A stretch of 64,000 nucleotides of DNA from Aliidiomarina iranensis. Lineage in GTDB: Bacteria > Pseudomonadota > Gammaproteobacteria > Enterobacterales > Alteromonadaceae. The stretch is taken from contig NZ_PIPJ01000004.1 of assembly GCF_003987135.1 (NCBI RefSeq), positions 124,001 to 188,000 on the forward strand, written 5' to 3'. A program made the position numbers and the translations under genes. This document shows, piece after piece, positions 44,931 through 54,733 of the stretch (position 1 is its first letter; each line of letters begins with the position of its first letter). Under the pieces are notes generated by a model, which did no database searches, was not told where the DNA came from, and saw nothing but the letters and a program-made list of their open reading frames with translations.

Positions 44931-45590
44931 CTAGACTAAAATAACCCCGTAAATAACTGCGAAGAAATGGGCCACACTGGCGGCTAAAACGAACACATGC
45001 CAAATTGCATGGTGATATACCATTTGCTTACGAACATAGAAAATAACGCCGAATGAATAGAGCAAGCCGCCCACTAACAGCAGTGTAAGGCCAATCGTGT
45101 TCACATACTCTAGCATAGGCTTCATCGCTACTAAGGCCATCCAACCCAACCCTAGATAAAGCGTAAGTGATAACCACTTGATGCGTTCTTTTTTCATAGT
45201 TTCAAGAAAAACACCACCAATTGCTATCGACCAAATAATGATAAACAGCGGCCAACCCCAAGATTCACGAAGGTTTACCAGAAGGAAAGGGGTATAGGTA
45301 CCGGCAATTAAAAGGAAGATTGCGGCATGATCCATTAACTGAAAGAATCGTTTCGCGCGCTCGTTGGTAATCGCATGATAGAGCGTTGACGCTGAATATA
45401 GCAGGATGATGGACGCACCATAAATGGATACGCTCACTATGTGCCATACATCGCCATATTCAACGGAAAGCCAAAGCATTACTACTAGGCCAATCACACC
45501 TAAAATGGCACCGAAGCCGTGGCTTACTGCATGCGCTATTTCTTCACCCAACGAATAGTTTTTCGCGGAACCCATAAATACCTCTGTCAC
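44931..45590 (-). CDS. Hemolysin III family (TrhA/YqfA) membrane protein
   Basis: A 219-residue membrane protein with about seven hydrophobic segments. Family features are EIAHAVSHGFGAILGVIGL at the N-terminus, LYHAITNERAKRFFQLMDHAAIFLLIAGTYTPF (in part) with its His and Asp, and HAIWHVFVLAASVAHFFAV at the end. These are the metal-ligand-like residues of the PAQR/hemolysin III family. The function in bacteria is thought to involve membrane fluidity. Confidence 0.92.
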   Translation of the reverse strand: MTEVFMGSAKNYSLGEEIAHAVSHGFGAILGVIGLVVMLWLSVEYGDVWHIVSVSIYGASIILLYSASTLYHAITNERAKRFFQLMDHAAIFLLIAGTYTPFLLVNLRESWGWPLFIIIWSIAIGGVFLETMKKERIKWLSLTLYLGLGWMALVAMKPMLEYVNTIGLTLLLVGGLLYSFGVIFYVRKQMVYHHAIWHVFVLAASVAHFFAVIYGVILV

Positions 45591-45697
45591 TTAAAAAAGC
45601 AAATTAGGTTACTATTAAAACATATTCAGCGCACACGTGTAAGCCTAATTTTCAAGCTTGGCTCGGGAGCACATACATTAAGTTGAAATTGTTATCA

Positions 45698-45958
45698 TTA
45701 ATCGTAATCTCGCTCGATTTGCTTTAGCTTTTTCATGAAGTTTTCATAATCGCGCGCAGAATCGTAATCAAGGTGATAGGTATTGTGAAAGCCCGTGCGA
45801 AGTTTTACTTTGTGGTCTTCTAAAAACACCGTGTAGCCATCGTGATCGGTATAACCAATAACACCCTCAAGCTCGTGCCGGTCGTCTTTTGCGGTGCCAT
45901 GCTCAGTGATTTTTTCAAACACTGAGAGAATCATTCGAACACTTATATCTTTATCCAT
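45698..45958 (-). CDS. Small conserved hypothetical protein
   Basis: An 86-residue acidic protein. GAGGTG lies before the ATG at 45958, 12 bp inside the open frame from 45970, so this start is preferred. There is no membrane segment or known motif; it reads GVIGYTDHDGYTVFLEDHKVKL in the middle, suggestive of beta strands, then a charged helix at the end. Probable cytosolic protein of unknown role. Confidence 0.6.
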   Translation of the reverse strand: MDKDISVRMILSVFEKITEHGTAKDDRHELEGVIGYTDHDGYTVFLEDHKVKLRTGFHNTYHLDYDSARDYENFMKKLKQIERDYD

Positions 45959-46041
45959 ATTACACCTCATTGCAGCTTAAAATTGGTTCATTCATAGCAC
46001 GCTAACGTGGAATCAAAGCGTATAGTTCAGAAGTGTAGTAC

Positions 46042-46074
46042 AAAAACTGCAGCAACCCTTTGGATTGCTGCAGT
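46042..46074 (-). terminator. Terminator of the RND efflux operon
   Basis: ACTGCAGCAA and TTGCTGCAGT form a 10-bp stem, and leftward it is followed by TTTTTG. It lies about 55 bp past the pump stop. Confidence 0.82.
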
Positions 46075-46129
46075 TCTTTTGAGATATCGCATATTTGTTC
46101 AAGTATCCCGTGAAAAGGCACTCGTTAAC

Positions 46130-49100
46130 TTAACTCTTGCGTGCTAATTTCCGCTTTTTCACCTTGCTCGATAATACCCGCTTTTCAATAAACTGGTAGA
46201 AAACCGGGATAAAGAATATTGATACAAAAGTGGCTACCAACATTCCTCCTACCACAGTAACCCCCACGGCCTGCCGCGCCGCAGCACCAGCACCGGAAGT
46301 AATTACTAGTGGCATAGCACCTAAAATAAAGGCAAGCGATGTCATTAATATGGGGCGAAAACGCTGACGGCACGAAATAAGCGTTGAAGCAAGTACACTC
46401 ATGCCGCGTTTCCTATTGATTACGGCGAATTCAACGATCAATATCGCGTTTTTCGCGGATAGCCCAATTAGTACCAATAGCCCAACCTGAAAGTAAATAT
46501 TGTTCTGTAAGCCGGTTACCCAAGTTGCCATCACTGCACCAAAAATCGCAAAGGGTATAGCCGTTAGCACTGCCAATGGTAGGCTCCAACGCTCATACTG
46601 CGCAGCCAGCAGCAAGAACACCATAAGGATCGCAAAGCCAAACGCTAGGCCTGCTGCATTTGAACTTTCCCGCTCCTGCCTAGAGGCGCCTGTCCAGAAC
46701 AACTGATAATCTTGATCTTCGCTTACTAGCGCCGTTACTACTTCTTCCAACGCTTGCATTGCTTCACCAGAACTATAACCTGCAGCTGGATCTGCCAATA
46801 ACCGAGCCGCTGGGCGGTTGTTGTAACGGTGTACTTCATCTGGCCCGGTGATACGTTCAATTTGCACTAGTGAGTTGAGTGGAATCATTTCTCCGCTGCC
46901 GGCACGCACAAACACATCGGCTAAGTTGTGTGGGCCTTCACGATAAGAAGATTCCGCCATCATGTAAACGCGCCATGCACGGCCAAGGTAATTAAAATCG
47001 TTTACATAAGCTCGCCCAAAAGTTGAGCGCATTGCTGCGAAAATTTCGTTGATCGGCACATCAATAGATTTTGCCCGTTCGCGATCCACATACGCAGTAT
47101 AACGCGGAATATCCATGTTTAATGTAGTGCGCAAATTCTCCAGCTCTGGCCGTTCATTGCCGTTTTCGATCACTTGATTAATGCGCTCTACCAACCTTTC
47201 ATTACCACCATCCATAATGGCAACTAGGTACGCTTCGAGCCCGCCGGTGGTTGAGATACCCGAAATCGGAGGCGGATTAAACGCACTCACACTTGCTTGT
47301 GAGTGTTCAAGGCCAGCCGCATTTACACTTTCAGCGAACGCTTGGGAACCATTACTGCCTAAATCGCGATCATCCCAATGCTCAAGGGTAACGAAGCTTG
47401 CGCCAACGTTCGGCTTTCGGCCTCCGTTCACAAGATCATAGCCCATGAAGGTAAGCGTGTTCGCCACACCCTGCATTTCCCCGAGCTCGGCGTTCCAAGG
47501 CAATGAGAAGGCAACGGTGCGATCGAGCGAGGCCCCCTCAGGCAAACGGTGAGAAACCATCACGTAGCCCTGATCTTCATCAGGTACTAAGCCGCCCGGC
47601 AATTGAGTAAAGCCACCCCAAGCAGCGAGCGCAATAACCACAAATACGGCACTTGCAATCCCCGTTCGCTTCAGCATAAAGCGAACGCCGCTGGTGTACT
47701 TTTGGGTGGCTTTATCAAACCAATCATTGAACTGCGCAAGCAGTTTCGGTGGTGGCTTGGGTTTTTCTTCCAAGATAAGCGCACACAACGCCGGCGATAA
47801 CGTAAGAGCAATAAAGCCTGATAAAATTACCGATACCGCGATAGTGAGTGCAAACTGCTGATACATAATCCCGGCAAGCCCACCTAGAAATGCCACTGGG
47901 ATAAACACAGCAGCGAGTACCAATACCATGGTGATAATCGGCGTTGATACCTCTTGCATGGCTTCAATCGCAGCCTCTTTCGGGGTTAAGCCTTTCTCGC
48001 GAATTAGCCGTTCCACATTCTCTAGTACAACAATGGCATCATCAACCACGATACCGATAGCTAGAACCATTGCTAGCAAGGTTAATAAGTTCACTGAAAA
48101 GCCAAACACAAACATGCCAGCAAAGGCGCCTATGAGGGCTACTGGGATCGATAGCAAGGGTATTAACGCGGCGCGCCAGCGCTGCAAGAACAAGTAAATC
48201 ACCGCCATAACCAAAACTAAGGCTTGGAATAGCGTGAACACAACTTGCTGTATGGATACCTGCACAAACTCGGTAGTATCGAACGAGGTAGAATAATCAA
48301 CCCCAGAGGGGAAGCTTTGGCTCATGCGCGCCATTACCGCATCGACTTCCTGTGATACTTCAAGCGCATTGGCGCCTGGGCGCAAGAAGATACCCATGGG
48401 AACCACAGTTTCACCATTTTGTACTGCATCAAAATCGTAATTACTGGCACCCAGCTCTACTCGCGCCACATCACGTAAACGAACTACTGAGCCGCCTTCA
48501 TCGCTACGCAAAATAATTTCTTCAAATTGCTCAACACTCGAAAACCGGCCCTCGGTTCCAATGGGAAAACTAATTTCTTGTGGATTATTTGGGTTGGGTG
48601 CATCGCCAAAACGGCCGGCCGCGAACATGGCATTTTGTTCGTTTATGGCGGCACTTACATCGGCGGGTGTGAGCCGATAATCGGCGAGTTGATCTGGGCG
48701 TAACCAAACGCGCATCGCATAGGTTTTCGAACCAAAGAAGGTAACGCTGGCAACACCGTTTACACGGCTTAACTCATCTTGCACCGTGAGCGTGGCGTAA
48801 TTGTTCAAAAATAGGGAGTCACGGCTAGCATCGGGAGAGCTCAAGGAAACGATTTTCAGAATCGAGCTTGATTGCTTGCGAATTTGTACACCATTGCGCT
48901 GCACTTCCTCGGGTAAACGAGAAAACGCCCGTTGCACCTGCGCATCTACATCGATTGCTGCTTGGTCTACATCGGTGCCCACTTCAAATACCACAGTGAT
49001 GCTTACACTGCCGGTATCGTCGGCCGATGATGTCATGTAGAGCATATTCTCAACGCCATTAATATATAACTCTAATGGCGCGGCAACTGCTTGCGAAGCA

Positions 49101-49270
49101 GCGTTCGCAGTAGCGCCTGAATAACTCGCTTGTACTACTACCTGTGGCGGCACAATTTGTGGATACTGCTGAACCGGCAGCATGCGCAGCGACATCAAGC
49201 CTGCAATCACAATAAGAATGGATAAAACCGAGGCAAGTACTGGGCGTTCAATAAAGTGCCTAGCTATCAT
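46130..49270 (-). CDS. RND multidrug efflux transporter (AcrB/MexB type)
   Basis: An inner-membrane proton-driven drug exporter of 1046 residues, trimeric in the tripartite pump. It begins MIARHFIERPVLASVLSILI and shows the HAE1 pattern: twelve membrane segments, two large periplasmic loops, LLTLLAMVLAIGIVVDDAIVVLENV (in part) with the proton-relay Asp pair, and GLSAKNAILIVEFA in the second half. It overlaps the adaptor gene by 4 bp. No outer-membrane channel gene is adjacent, so a TolC-like protein elsewhere must complete the pump. Confidence 0.96.
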   Translation of the reverse strand: MIARHFIERPVLASVLSILIVIAGLMSLRMLPVQQYPQIVPPQVVVQASYSGATANAASQAVAAPLELYINGVENMLYMTSSADDTGSVSITVVFEVGTDVDQAAIDVDAQVQRAFSRLPEEVQRNGVQIRKQSSSILKIVSLSSPDASRDSLFLNNYATLTVQDELSRVNGVASVTFFGSKTYAMRVWLRPDQLADYRLTPADVSAAINEQNAMFAAGRFGDAPNPNNPQEISFPIGTEGRFSSVEQFEEIILRSDEGGSVVRLRDVARVELGASNYDFDAVQNGETVVPMGIFLRPGANALEVSQEVDAVMARMSQSFPSGVDYSTSFDTTEFVQVSIQQVVFTLFQALVLVMAVIYLFLQRWRAALIPLLSIPVALIGAFAGMFVFGFSVNLLTLLAMVLAIGIVVDDAIVVLENVERLIREKGLTPKEAAIEAMQEVSTPIITMVLVLAAVFIPVAFLGGLAGIMYQQFALTIAVSVILSGFIALTLSPALCALILEEKPKPPPKLLAQFNDWFDKATQKYTSGVRFMLKRTGIASAVFVVIALAAWGGFTQLPGGLVPDEDQGYVMVSHRLPEGASLDRTVAFSLPWNAELGEMQGVANTLTFMGYDLVNGGRKPNVGASFVTLEHWDDRDLGSNGSQAFAESVNAAGLEHSQASVSAFNPPPISGISTTGGLEAYLVAIMDGGNERLVERINQVIENGNERPELENLRTTLNMDIPRYTAYVDRERAKSIDVPINEIFAAMRSTFGRAYVNDFNYLGRAWRVYMMAESSYREGPHNLADVFVRAGSGEMIPLNSLVQIERITGPDEVHRYNNRPAARLLADPAAGYSSGEAMQALEEVVTALVSEDQDYQLFWTGASRQERESSNAAGLAFGFAILMVFLLLAAQYERWSLPLAVLTAIPFAIFGAVMATWVTGLQNNIYFQVGLLVLIGLSAKNAILIVEFAVINRKRGMSVLASTLISCRQRFRPILMTSLAFILGAMPLVITSGAGAAARQAVGVTVVGGMLVATFVSIFFIPVFYQFIEKRVLSSKVKKRKLARKS

Positions 49271-50478
49271 TCAGCAATCTCCACGTTCACCTGAGTACCC
49301 GGTTGTAACATCGATAAGCCCTCAATGATAACCCGATCGCCGCTTGCTAAACCTTGTTCAATCAGCTGCTCATTACCCACGCGAACACCTAAGGTAACTT
49401 CACGCACCTGCACGATATCTTGATTATCCACAATATACACCACAGCCTGACGGCCTGATTGAATAATAGCGCGTTGTGGAACGGTGATGGCATAAGGCAT
49501 TTCAATCTGCGGTAATTGCACACGTACAAATTGGCCCGGCAGCAAATCCATGTTGGGGTTTGGAATTACGGCTCTGGCTTCAATTGTGCCTCGCTCGCGA
49601 TCAACAACACGGCTCACATAATCAATATAACCTGTTTCCGGATGCTCGCGGCCATCACTAAAACGTAAACGAGCTGCGGGGCCTGAACCCTTTTCGTTCT
49701 CGCCTGATATATCGGTATTGCGCAACAGGTAGCCGGCGGCTATATCGCTTTCATTCACATTAAAATGAACATAGATTGGATCTAAACTCACAATCGTAGC
49801 AAGGGTATCATTCTCACTAATAAGATTACCCACAGACACCGATTCACGGCTTGCAACGCCATCGATAGGCGCCACTATTTCGGTGTAATCGTAACGTAGT
49901 TTTACATCTTCGTAACTGGCCTGCGCCGATTGCACATCGGCTTCCGCCGCTTCTAAACGAGATTGAGTTTGATCGCGCTCACGGGCACTAATGGCACCAT
50001 CAACAAACAGGTTTTCAACCCTCGCCCAATCGCGGCGCGCTTCATTAAATACAGCTTCTGCACTGGTTAATTCGGCTTGAGCTTTTTGCAGATCTACTTC
50101 ATACGGGGCTTTCTCAATAGAGAACATAATTGTGCCCGCTTCCACGAATTGGCCTTCATCAAAATCTCGAGATTCTAAAACACCACCTACCCGAGCGCGA
50201 ACCTCAGCAACCATATTTCCCTCGGTTCGAGCGGCGAACGAGCGTTCAAGCTCCAGTGTTTGCGCCTGCACTTCTGTCACTAAAACCCGGTGCTGTGGCC
50301 GCACGTCTTCGTCGGGTGCTGCCGTTGTTTCTGAGCAAGCACTGAGAAGCACAATCGCAGCAAGTGCGAGAATTGCATAGGCGGTTTTATGAGTTGCCTT
50401 TACTTTCTCAATTGTATTGAAGTGCATAGTATTTAACGCCTGCTGTGTTGGATTTCGCTCTACGATCATTGTAGTCAT
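49267..50478 (-). CDS. RND membrane fusion protein (AcrA/MexA type), lipoprotein
   Basis: A periplasmic adaptor of about 403 residues. The signal ends LLSAC, a lipobox, so it is anchored in the inner membrane. The middle holds the biotinyl-lipoyl halves (ARVGGVLESRDFDEGQFVEAG and APIDGVASRESVSVGNLI, in part) around a coiled-coil hairpin (150-200) rich in Glu, Ala and Arg. GGAGG lies 8 bp before the ATG at 50478, which I choose over 50493; the ATG at about 50430 would also yield the signal. It is the first gene of the operon. Confidence 0.93.
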   Translation of the reverse strand: MTTMIVERNPTQQALNTMHFNTIEKVKATHKTAYAILALAAIVLLSACSETTAAPDEDVRPQHRVLVTEVQAQTLELERSFAARTEGNMVAEVRARVGGVLESRDFDEGQFVEAGTIMFSIEKAPYEVDLQKAQAELTSAEAVFNEARRDWARVENLFVDGAISARERDQTQSRLEAAEADVQSAQASYEDVKLRYDYTEIVAPIDGVASRESVSVGNLISENDTLATIVSLDPIYVHFNVNESDIAAGYLLRNTDISGENEKGSGPAARLRFSDGREHPETGYIDYVSRVVDRERGTIEARAVIPNPNMDLLPGQFVRVQLPQIEMPYAITVPQRAIIQSGRQAVVYIVDNQDIVQVREVTLGVRVGNEQLIEQGLASGDRVIIEGLSMLQPGTQVNVEIAE

Positions 50479-50503
50479 GGTTAAGGCCTCCATTCGAACC
50501 TTT

Positions 50504-50519
50504 CTTTACATTTGTAAAG
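50504..50519. promoter_or_regulatory. Palindromic operator upstream of the efflux pair
   Basis: CTTTACATTTGTAAAG is a perfect 16-bp palindrome, about 25 bp before the adaptor start. TetR/AcrR-family repressors of efflux pumps bind such sites. No tetR-type gene is in the window. Confidence 0.65.
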
Positions 50520-50581
50520 AGTACCTAGTTCGCGCCTAAACAGCAGGTGCATTTACAGTTACTTTACGGGCAAAAAACGCT

Positions 50582-50875
50582 TTATTCTTTGTTTTTCGGC
50601 GGGGCCTCTTGCGATTGTGCAGCACTGCCTCGGTGAGGGTGAATCTGCCCACTGGTGGTTTGATAATGACGATGAGTAAATATAAAGGCGTGAATAATCG
50701 CCGCAACATAAATTACGGGCGCACCCGCATAGGCACCGGGAATATCGCCGCCGGAAGCTATTCGTAGTAAATATAGCGCTACTAAATATAGGGCTAGGCT
50801 CAACCATACTTGCTTGCGAGCACCGGAAATCCATACGGCAACGGGTGGTAACACAACCGCCAATAAATAATTCAT
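50582..50875 (-). CDS. YqaE/Pmp3-like small membrane protein
   Basis: A 97-residue protein. The N-terminal part MNYLLAVVLPPVAVWISG matches the Pmp3/YqaE family, with two membrane segments (1-18 and about 25-45), followed by a third hydrophobic stretch and a charged tail. These proteins are often induced by salt or membrane stress; the role here is unknown. A competing frame at 50559-50834 on the same strand lacks this family start. Confidence 0.75.
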   Translation of the reverse strand: MNYLLAVVLPPVAVWISGARKQVWLSLALYLVALYLLRIASGGDIPGAYAGAPVIYVAAIIHAFIFTHRHYQTTSGQIHPHRGSAAQSQEAPPKNKE

Positions 50876-51039
50876 TGCTTCATCCTCGTTCTTAACGTTT
50901 TATTATTCTGCGTTTACACAGCATCGCCTATCTCACGCGCTTCGGCAAGGTTTATAGCCTACGGAATTTGATTCTCAGCCACTCTGTAGAGCGCGTATCA
51001 GCAGTATCGTTACGAGTTCGCAAGGCATTATTACTTGCC

Positions 51040-51843
51040 TCACCAAAGAAGAGGTTCGCCATCCCAGAACCAAAAGCCACCCGTATCTTTTGCGCTAAGC
51101 CCATTAATAACCGCCCAAATGCGCTCGGCCGATTCCGCAGCGCTATACAATTTATCGGCAGGCAGCCGCTCTTGGAATGGTTTAGAAAGTTCGGTGTCTG
51201 TGGTGCCAGGGTGAATCACACCAATACACAATTGTTTGTGCGTGCGCTTGAATTCAATTGCAGCCGTTTTGTAGAGCATATTCAACGCGGCTTTCGAAGA
51301 ACGATAGCCGTACCAACCACCGAGATGATTATCGCTGATACTGCCAACTTTAGCGCCAAGCTGTATCACAAAGCTCGGCTCTTTTTTTGGTAATAGAGGT
51401 TTCGCGTGTTGTAAGATTAGGGCTGGAAGAATGGCATTCACCCGGAAATACTCGAGCAATTGTGCTTCGTTAAGCGATTCAATGCGCCGTTCCGGCTGCC
51501 AATTCCCGTGTTGTTCATTTTCTTGATGCAACCAACCTATAGTAGAGAGCACGCCGGAAAGCTGAATGTCTGCCTTCGCCCAAGTAGCGAAAAGCGCCTG
51601 TAACGATGCTTCACTTAACGAATTGCGGAACCAGATTAACCGGCCGGGATTGATTTCAATTTCACTATCTTCAGTTTGTTCAACAATGCTGAAATTTTCA
51701 GCTTGCAAGCTGTTGTGCAGGGGTTCTGGGCACTGGCCTCGGCCTACGGCGAGCACACAAGCTTCTGGGTTATTTTCAAAGTATTCTTGAATGAGCGCTT
51801 GGCCTAAACCGCCATTGGCACCAAATACAGCAATTATTTGCAT
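51040..51843 (-). CDS. SDR-family oxidoreductase
   Basis: A short-chain dehydrogenase of 267 residues. The NAD(P)-binding loop FGANGGLGQALI (near 7-18) and the catalytic YGYRSSKAALNM (Tyr and Lys, near 175) are present, and VIHPGTTDTELSKPF follows. It resembles CsgA-like SDRs of unknown substrate. Confidence 0.9.
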   Translation of the reverse strand: MQIIAVFGANGGLGQALIQEYFENNPEACVLAVGRGQCPEPLHNSLQAENFSIVEQTEDSEIEINPGRLIWFRNSLSEASLQALFATWAKADIQLSGVLSTIGWLHQENEQHGNWQPERRIESLNEAQLLEYFRVNAILPALILQHAKPLLPKKEPSFVIQLGAKVGSISDNHLGGWYGYRSSKAALNMLYKTAAIEFKRTHKQLCIGVIHPGTTDTELSKPFQERLPADKLYSAAESAERIWAVINGLSAKDTGGFWFWDGEPLLW

Positions 51844-51902
51844 TCCTACCTTCCTTGCAGGAACACGCTGAGCTCAATTTCTCAGCCTGATACCTGCATC
51901 AG

Positions 51903-52115
51903 TTAAATAGATAAGGTAGCTTGTTTCTGCTCCGGCTTTGGCTTTTCGGAACCAAATTTCTGCCATGCTTTTTCATGGAAAAAATAGGCCACTGTATTTA
52001 CTGAGGGTTCAATCAGCGCCACTAGCCCACCGAGCACAAAGCTACCGGTGATTATCCAAGTTACGCTAAAGGCTACAAAAAAGTGCACTATGGCAAAGGT
52101 GAATGTTTTTTTCAT
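51903..52115 (-). CDS. DUF2061 membrane protein
   Basis: A 70-residue protein with two membrane segments. MKKTFTFAIVHFFVAFSVTW followed by GGLVALIEPSVNTVAYFFHEKAW is the DUF2061 pattern. The ATG at 52115 has GGGAG at spacing 9; an earlier start at 52154 lacks one. The function of the family is unknown. Confidence 0.85.
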   Translation of the reverse strand: MKKTFTFAIVHFFVAFSVTWIITGSFVLGGLVALIEPSVNTVAYFFHEKAWQKFGSEKPKPEQKQATLSI

Positions 52116-52265
52116 GATTCGTTCTCCCACATCAAGCTTTCGTTGGCGAAACAAAAAGTTGCGCCGGAGCTAAATGATCATGGCTTTATCAATATACCTA
52201 AATGATAACAGTTCTCATTTAATCCGCTAGTGGAAAATTTCGATGAGGATAAACGATAAGCTCAA

Positions 52266-52703
52266 TTATACGGATAAATGAAACGTAACTGGCCCATCGT
52301 TTACTAAACTAACTTGCATATCAGCCGCGAACTCACCGGTTTCCACTCCTATATTATGGCTACGCAGCGATGCGCAAAAATGTTCATATAAGGCATTCGC
52401 TTGCTCTGGAGTGGCAGCGGAAGAAAAACTCGGCCGCCGCCCTTTGCGCGTATCAGCAGCTAGGGTAAATTGCGAAACAACCAGTATTTCACCGTTAATA
52501 TCACGCACATCAAGGTTCATTTTGTCGTTAGTGTCGGCAAATATTCGGTAACTCGCCACGCGCCTTGCGAGTTGTTCTGCGCTGGCCGTTGAATCTTCTT
52601 TTTCAACCCCCAAAAATACTAAAATGCCTTGGCCAATTTTCCCCACAGCCGCACCATTTACATCCACCTGAGCCGATCTCACTCGTTGAATTAACGCTAT
52701 CAT
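52266..52703 (-). CDS. dtd: D-aminoacyl-tRNA deacylase
   Basis: It hydrolyses D-amino acids wrongly attached to tRNA. The 145-residue protein has both active motifs, SQFTLAAD near 77 and the GPVTFHL near the end (Gly-cisPro). It lies 1 bp after yihY, so the two are probably co-transcribed. Confidence 0.97.
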   Translation of the reverse strand: MIALIQRVRSAQVDVNGAAVGKIGQGILVFLGVEKEDSTASAEQLARRVASYRIFADTNDKMNLDVRDINGEILVVSQFTLAADTRKGRRPSFSSAATPEQANALYEHFCASLRSHNIGVETGEFAADMQVSLVNDGPVTFHLSV

Positions 52704-52704
52704 A

Positions 52705-53640
52705 CTAACCTTTGCTACTAGCCGAAGATTTAGCGGCTACCTCATTGTTTGTTTCATCCGGCGGCACTTCATCGCTCGGCTCATCCAAAAACTCTTCAAT
52801 ACTCACCGTAATTTCGGCACCAAATAAAATGATATTCCACGATAAATACACCCACACAATCAGAATTGGAATCGTAGCGAGCGCCCCATAAATCAATTCA
52901 TAGGAAGGAAAGTATTGTAAATAAACGCGGAAGCCGTATTTCGCTACTTCGAACAAAAATGCACTAATCGCCGCACCCCAAATGGCATGGCGAAATTTAA
53001 CAACTTTATTCGGCACCATGGCATAGAGTAACAAAAAGGCCACTGTGGTAGTAAAGAATGGGAAGAGTGTAAGTAATGTAGCCCGCAAACCACCCACATA
53101 ATCATCCGCAAAAGCGGTAATCGATAATAAATAAGAGCTAAAGCCTATCCCCGTACCTACCAACAATGGCCCCATGGTGAGCACCATCCAATAAACAGCA
53201 AGGCTAATTATCGTGCGCCGGCGATTATGCACGCGCCAAATCGTATTCATGGCACGATCGATTGCTGAGATCAGCATGATGGCCACCACGAACAAAAATA
53301 ACGCCCCTATCGCCGTCATTTGGCTAGCGTTGCCTACGAATTTATTTAAATATTCCTGAATCGCCTCGCCACTGGTAGGTACCAAATTAGCCAAGATAAC
53401 CGATTCAATAGATTCTCTGAAGGATTCAAACATGGGAAATGCGGAGAATATCGAGAACACAACCGCAACAAGAGGCACTAAAGAAAGCAGGCTCACATAG
53501 GTAAGATGGCCTGCCATCACGTTGATACGATCGTCGCTGCAACGCTTAAAAAAATGCTTTAAAAACGCATAACTCGAGCTCAGGGCGCTAGCCACGCGTT
53601 CACGTGCCTGCTGCCAATCAAATGGCGAATTGCTACTCAT
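52705..53640 (-). CDS. YihY/BrkB family membrane protein
   Basis: An inner-membrane protein of 311 residues with about six membrane segments. [20 protein letters not shown] near 45 and the [19 protein letters not shown] stretch (near 250) are family hallmarks. It was once mislabelled as RNase BN; the transport role is not established. An acidic tail follows the last segment. It precedes dtd, as in many gammaproteobacteria. Confidence 0.93.
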   Translation of the reverse strand: MSSNSPFDWQQARERVASALSSSYAFLKHFFKRCSDDRINVMAGHLTYVSLLSLVPLVAVVFSIFSAFPMFESFRESIESVILANLVPTSGEAIQEYLNKFVGNASQMTAIGALFLFVVAIMLISAIDRAMNTIWRVHNRRRTIISLAVYWMVLTMGPLLVGTGIGFSSYLLSITAFADDYVGGLRATLLTLFPFFTTTVAFLLLYAMVPNKVVKFRHAIWGAAISAFLFEVAKYGFRVYLQYFPSYELIYGALATIPILIVWVYLSWNIILFGAEITVSIEEFLDEPSDEVPPDETNNEVAAKSSASSKG

Positions 53641-53790
53641 GTTAATGCCTTATATTCAATCAAGATACCGGCTCTCATTGTGGCAGGGTACTTGAATTCC
53701 GACAAGTCGTACGTGCATCTTCATGGATCATGCTTGCTTCTGTCATAAAGCTACTTTAATCTCGATGTCCGCTTTCGATTTTGGGGCATT

Positions 53791-54723
53791 ATGAATTTAC
53801 GGGCTACGAACTTACAAATAAAAACACCAAACAGCGAGCAAGAGTGGGATGCCTACTATGCTCTGCGCTATCAAGTGTTGCGTAAACCTTTTCGCCGCCC
53901 GCTGGGCTCAGAAAAGGATGAATACGATCAAGTAGGTGAGCACCGCATGTTGGTTGATACTGATAACAACATTATCGGAATTGGCCGGCTGCATTTTAAC
54001 AGTAGCGAAGAAGCGCAAATTCGCTTTATGGTGGTTACACCGAGGCACCAAGGCGAAGGCCACGGTGTTTTGTTAGTTCAATCGCTCGAATTGCTCGCGC
54101 GCCAACAAGGCGCTAAACGCGTAATTATTCGCAGCCGCGATACTACCCTTGGCTTTTATTTGAAGTGCGGTTACGAAATCAAAGAAGAAGGCAATACCGT
54201 TGATAATCCAATGGCTGAGCACCAATTGGTAAAACGCTTAGATCCGGTGAACCACATCGTATATCGCCCTACATGGTGTGGCGAATTACAAAAAACATGG
54301 CACTCGGAAATACCGGTGAGCAAGGCCATGGGCATCCGTATTTACCAATACACCGGCCGCAGTATCGAACTACGCGCGCCCCTTTCTCGAAACATCAATG
54401 TACATGGAACTATGTTCGCGGGCAGCCTTTATACGCTTGCTACGCTCACCGGCTGGGGTTTATTGCAGCTGCAGCTTCGCGAACGCGAATTATCAGGCGC
54501 AATTGTTTTAGCCGAAGGCAACATTAAATATCGCAAGCCGGTGATCAAAGAGCCGCGCGCAGTGGCGTATTTAAATGAAATGAAGGGCGATTTTAGCCCT
54601 CTACAGCAAGGCGAAAATGCGCGCATTACACTCACGGTCATGGTGCGCGATGGGGATTTAGCCGGCGCTGAGTTTAAAGGTGAATACGTAGTGTTGGCAC
54701 CGCGCGAAGGCGATGCCACTTAA
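53791..54723 (+). CDS. GNAT acetyltransferase fused to YiiD-type thioesterase domain
   Basis: A 310-residue two-domain protein. Residues 1-150 form a GNAT domain with the acetyl-CoA motif VTPRHQGEGHGVLLV. Residues 165-305 form a hot-dog thioesterase-like domain (NVHGTMFAGSLYTLATLTGWG in part) as in E. coli YiiD (FabY in some species, involved in fatty acid initiation). The substrate here is not known. It is divergent from yihY. Confidence 0.88.
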   Translation: MNLRATNLQIKTPNSEQEWDAYYALRYQVLRKPFRRPLGSEKDEYDQVGEHRMLVDTDNNIIGIGRLHFNSSEEAQIRFMVVTPRHQGEGHGVLLVQSLELLARQQGAKRVIIRSRDTTLGFYLKCGYEIKEEGNTVDNPMAEHQLVKRLDPVNHIVYRPTWCGELQKTWHSEIPVSKAMGIRIYQYTGRSIELRAPLSRNINVHGTMFAGSLYTLATLTGWGLLQLQLRERELSGAIVLAEGNIKYRKPVIKEPRAVAYLNEMKGDFSPLQQGENARITLTVMVRDGDLAGAEFKGEYVVLAPREGDAT

Positions 54724-54733
54724 CTACATATCC

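Noticed and set aside
50559-50834. Alternative frame overlapping the YqaE-like gene
   Set aside because: The other frame carries the family start and membrane segments; this one is Cys/Ser-rich without sense.
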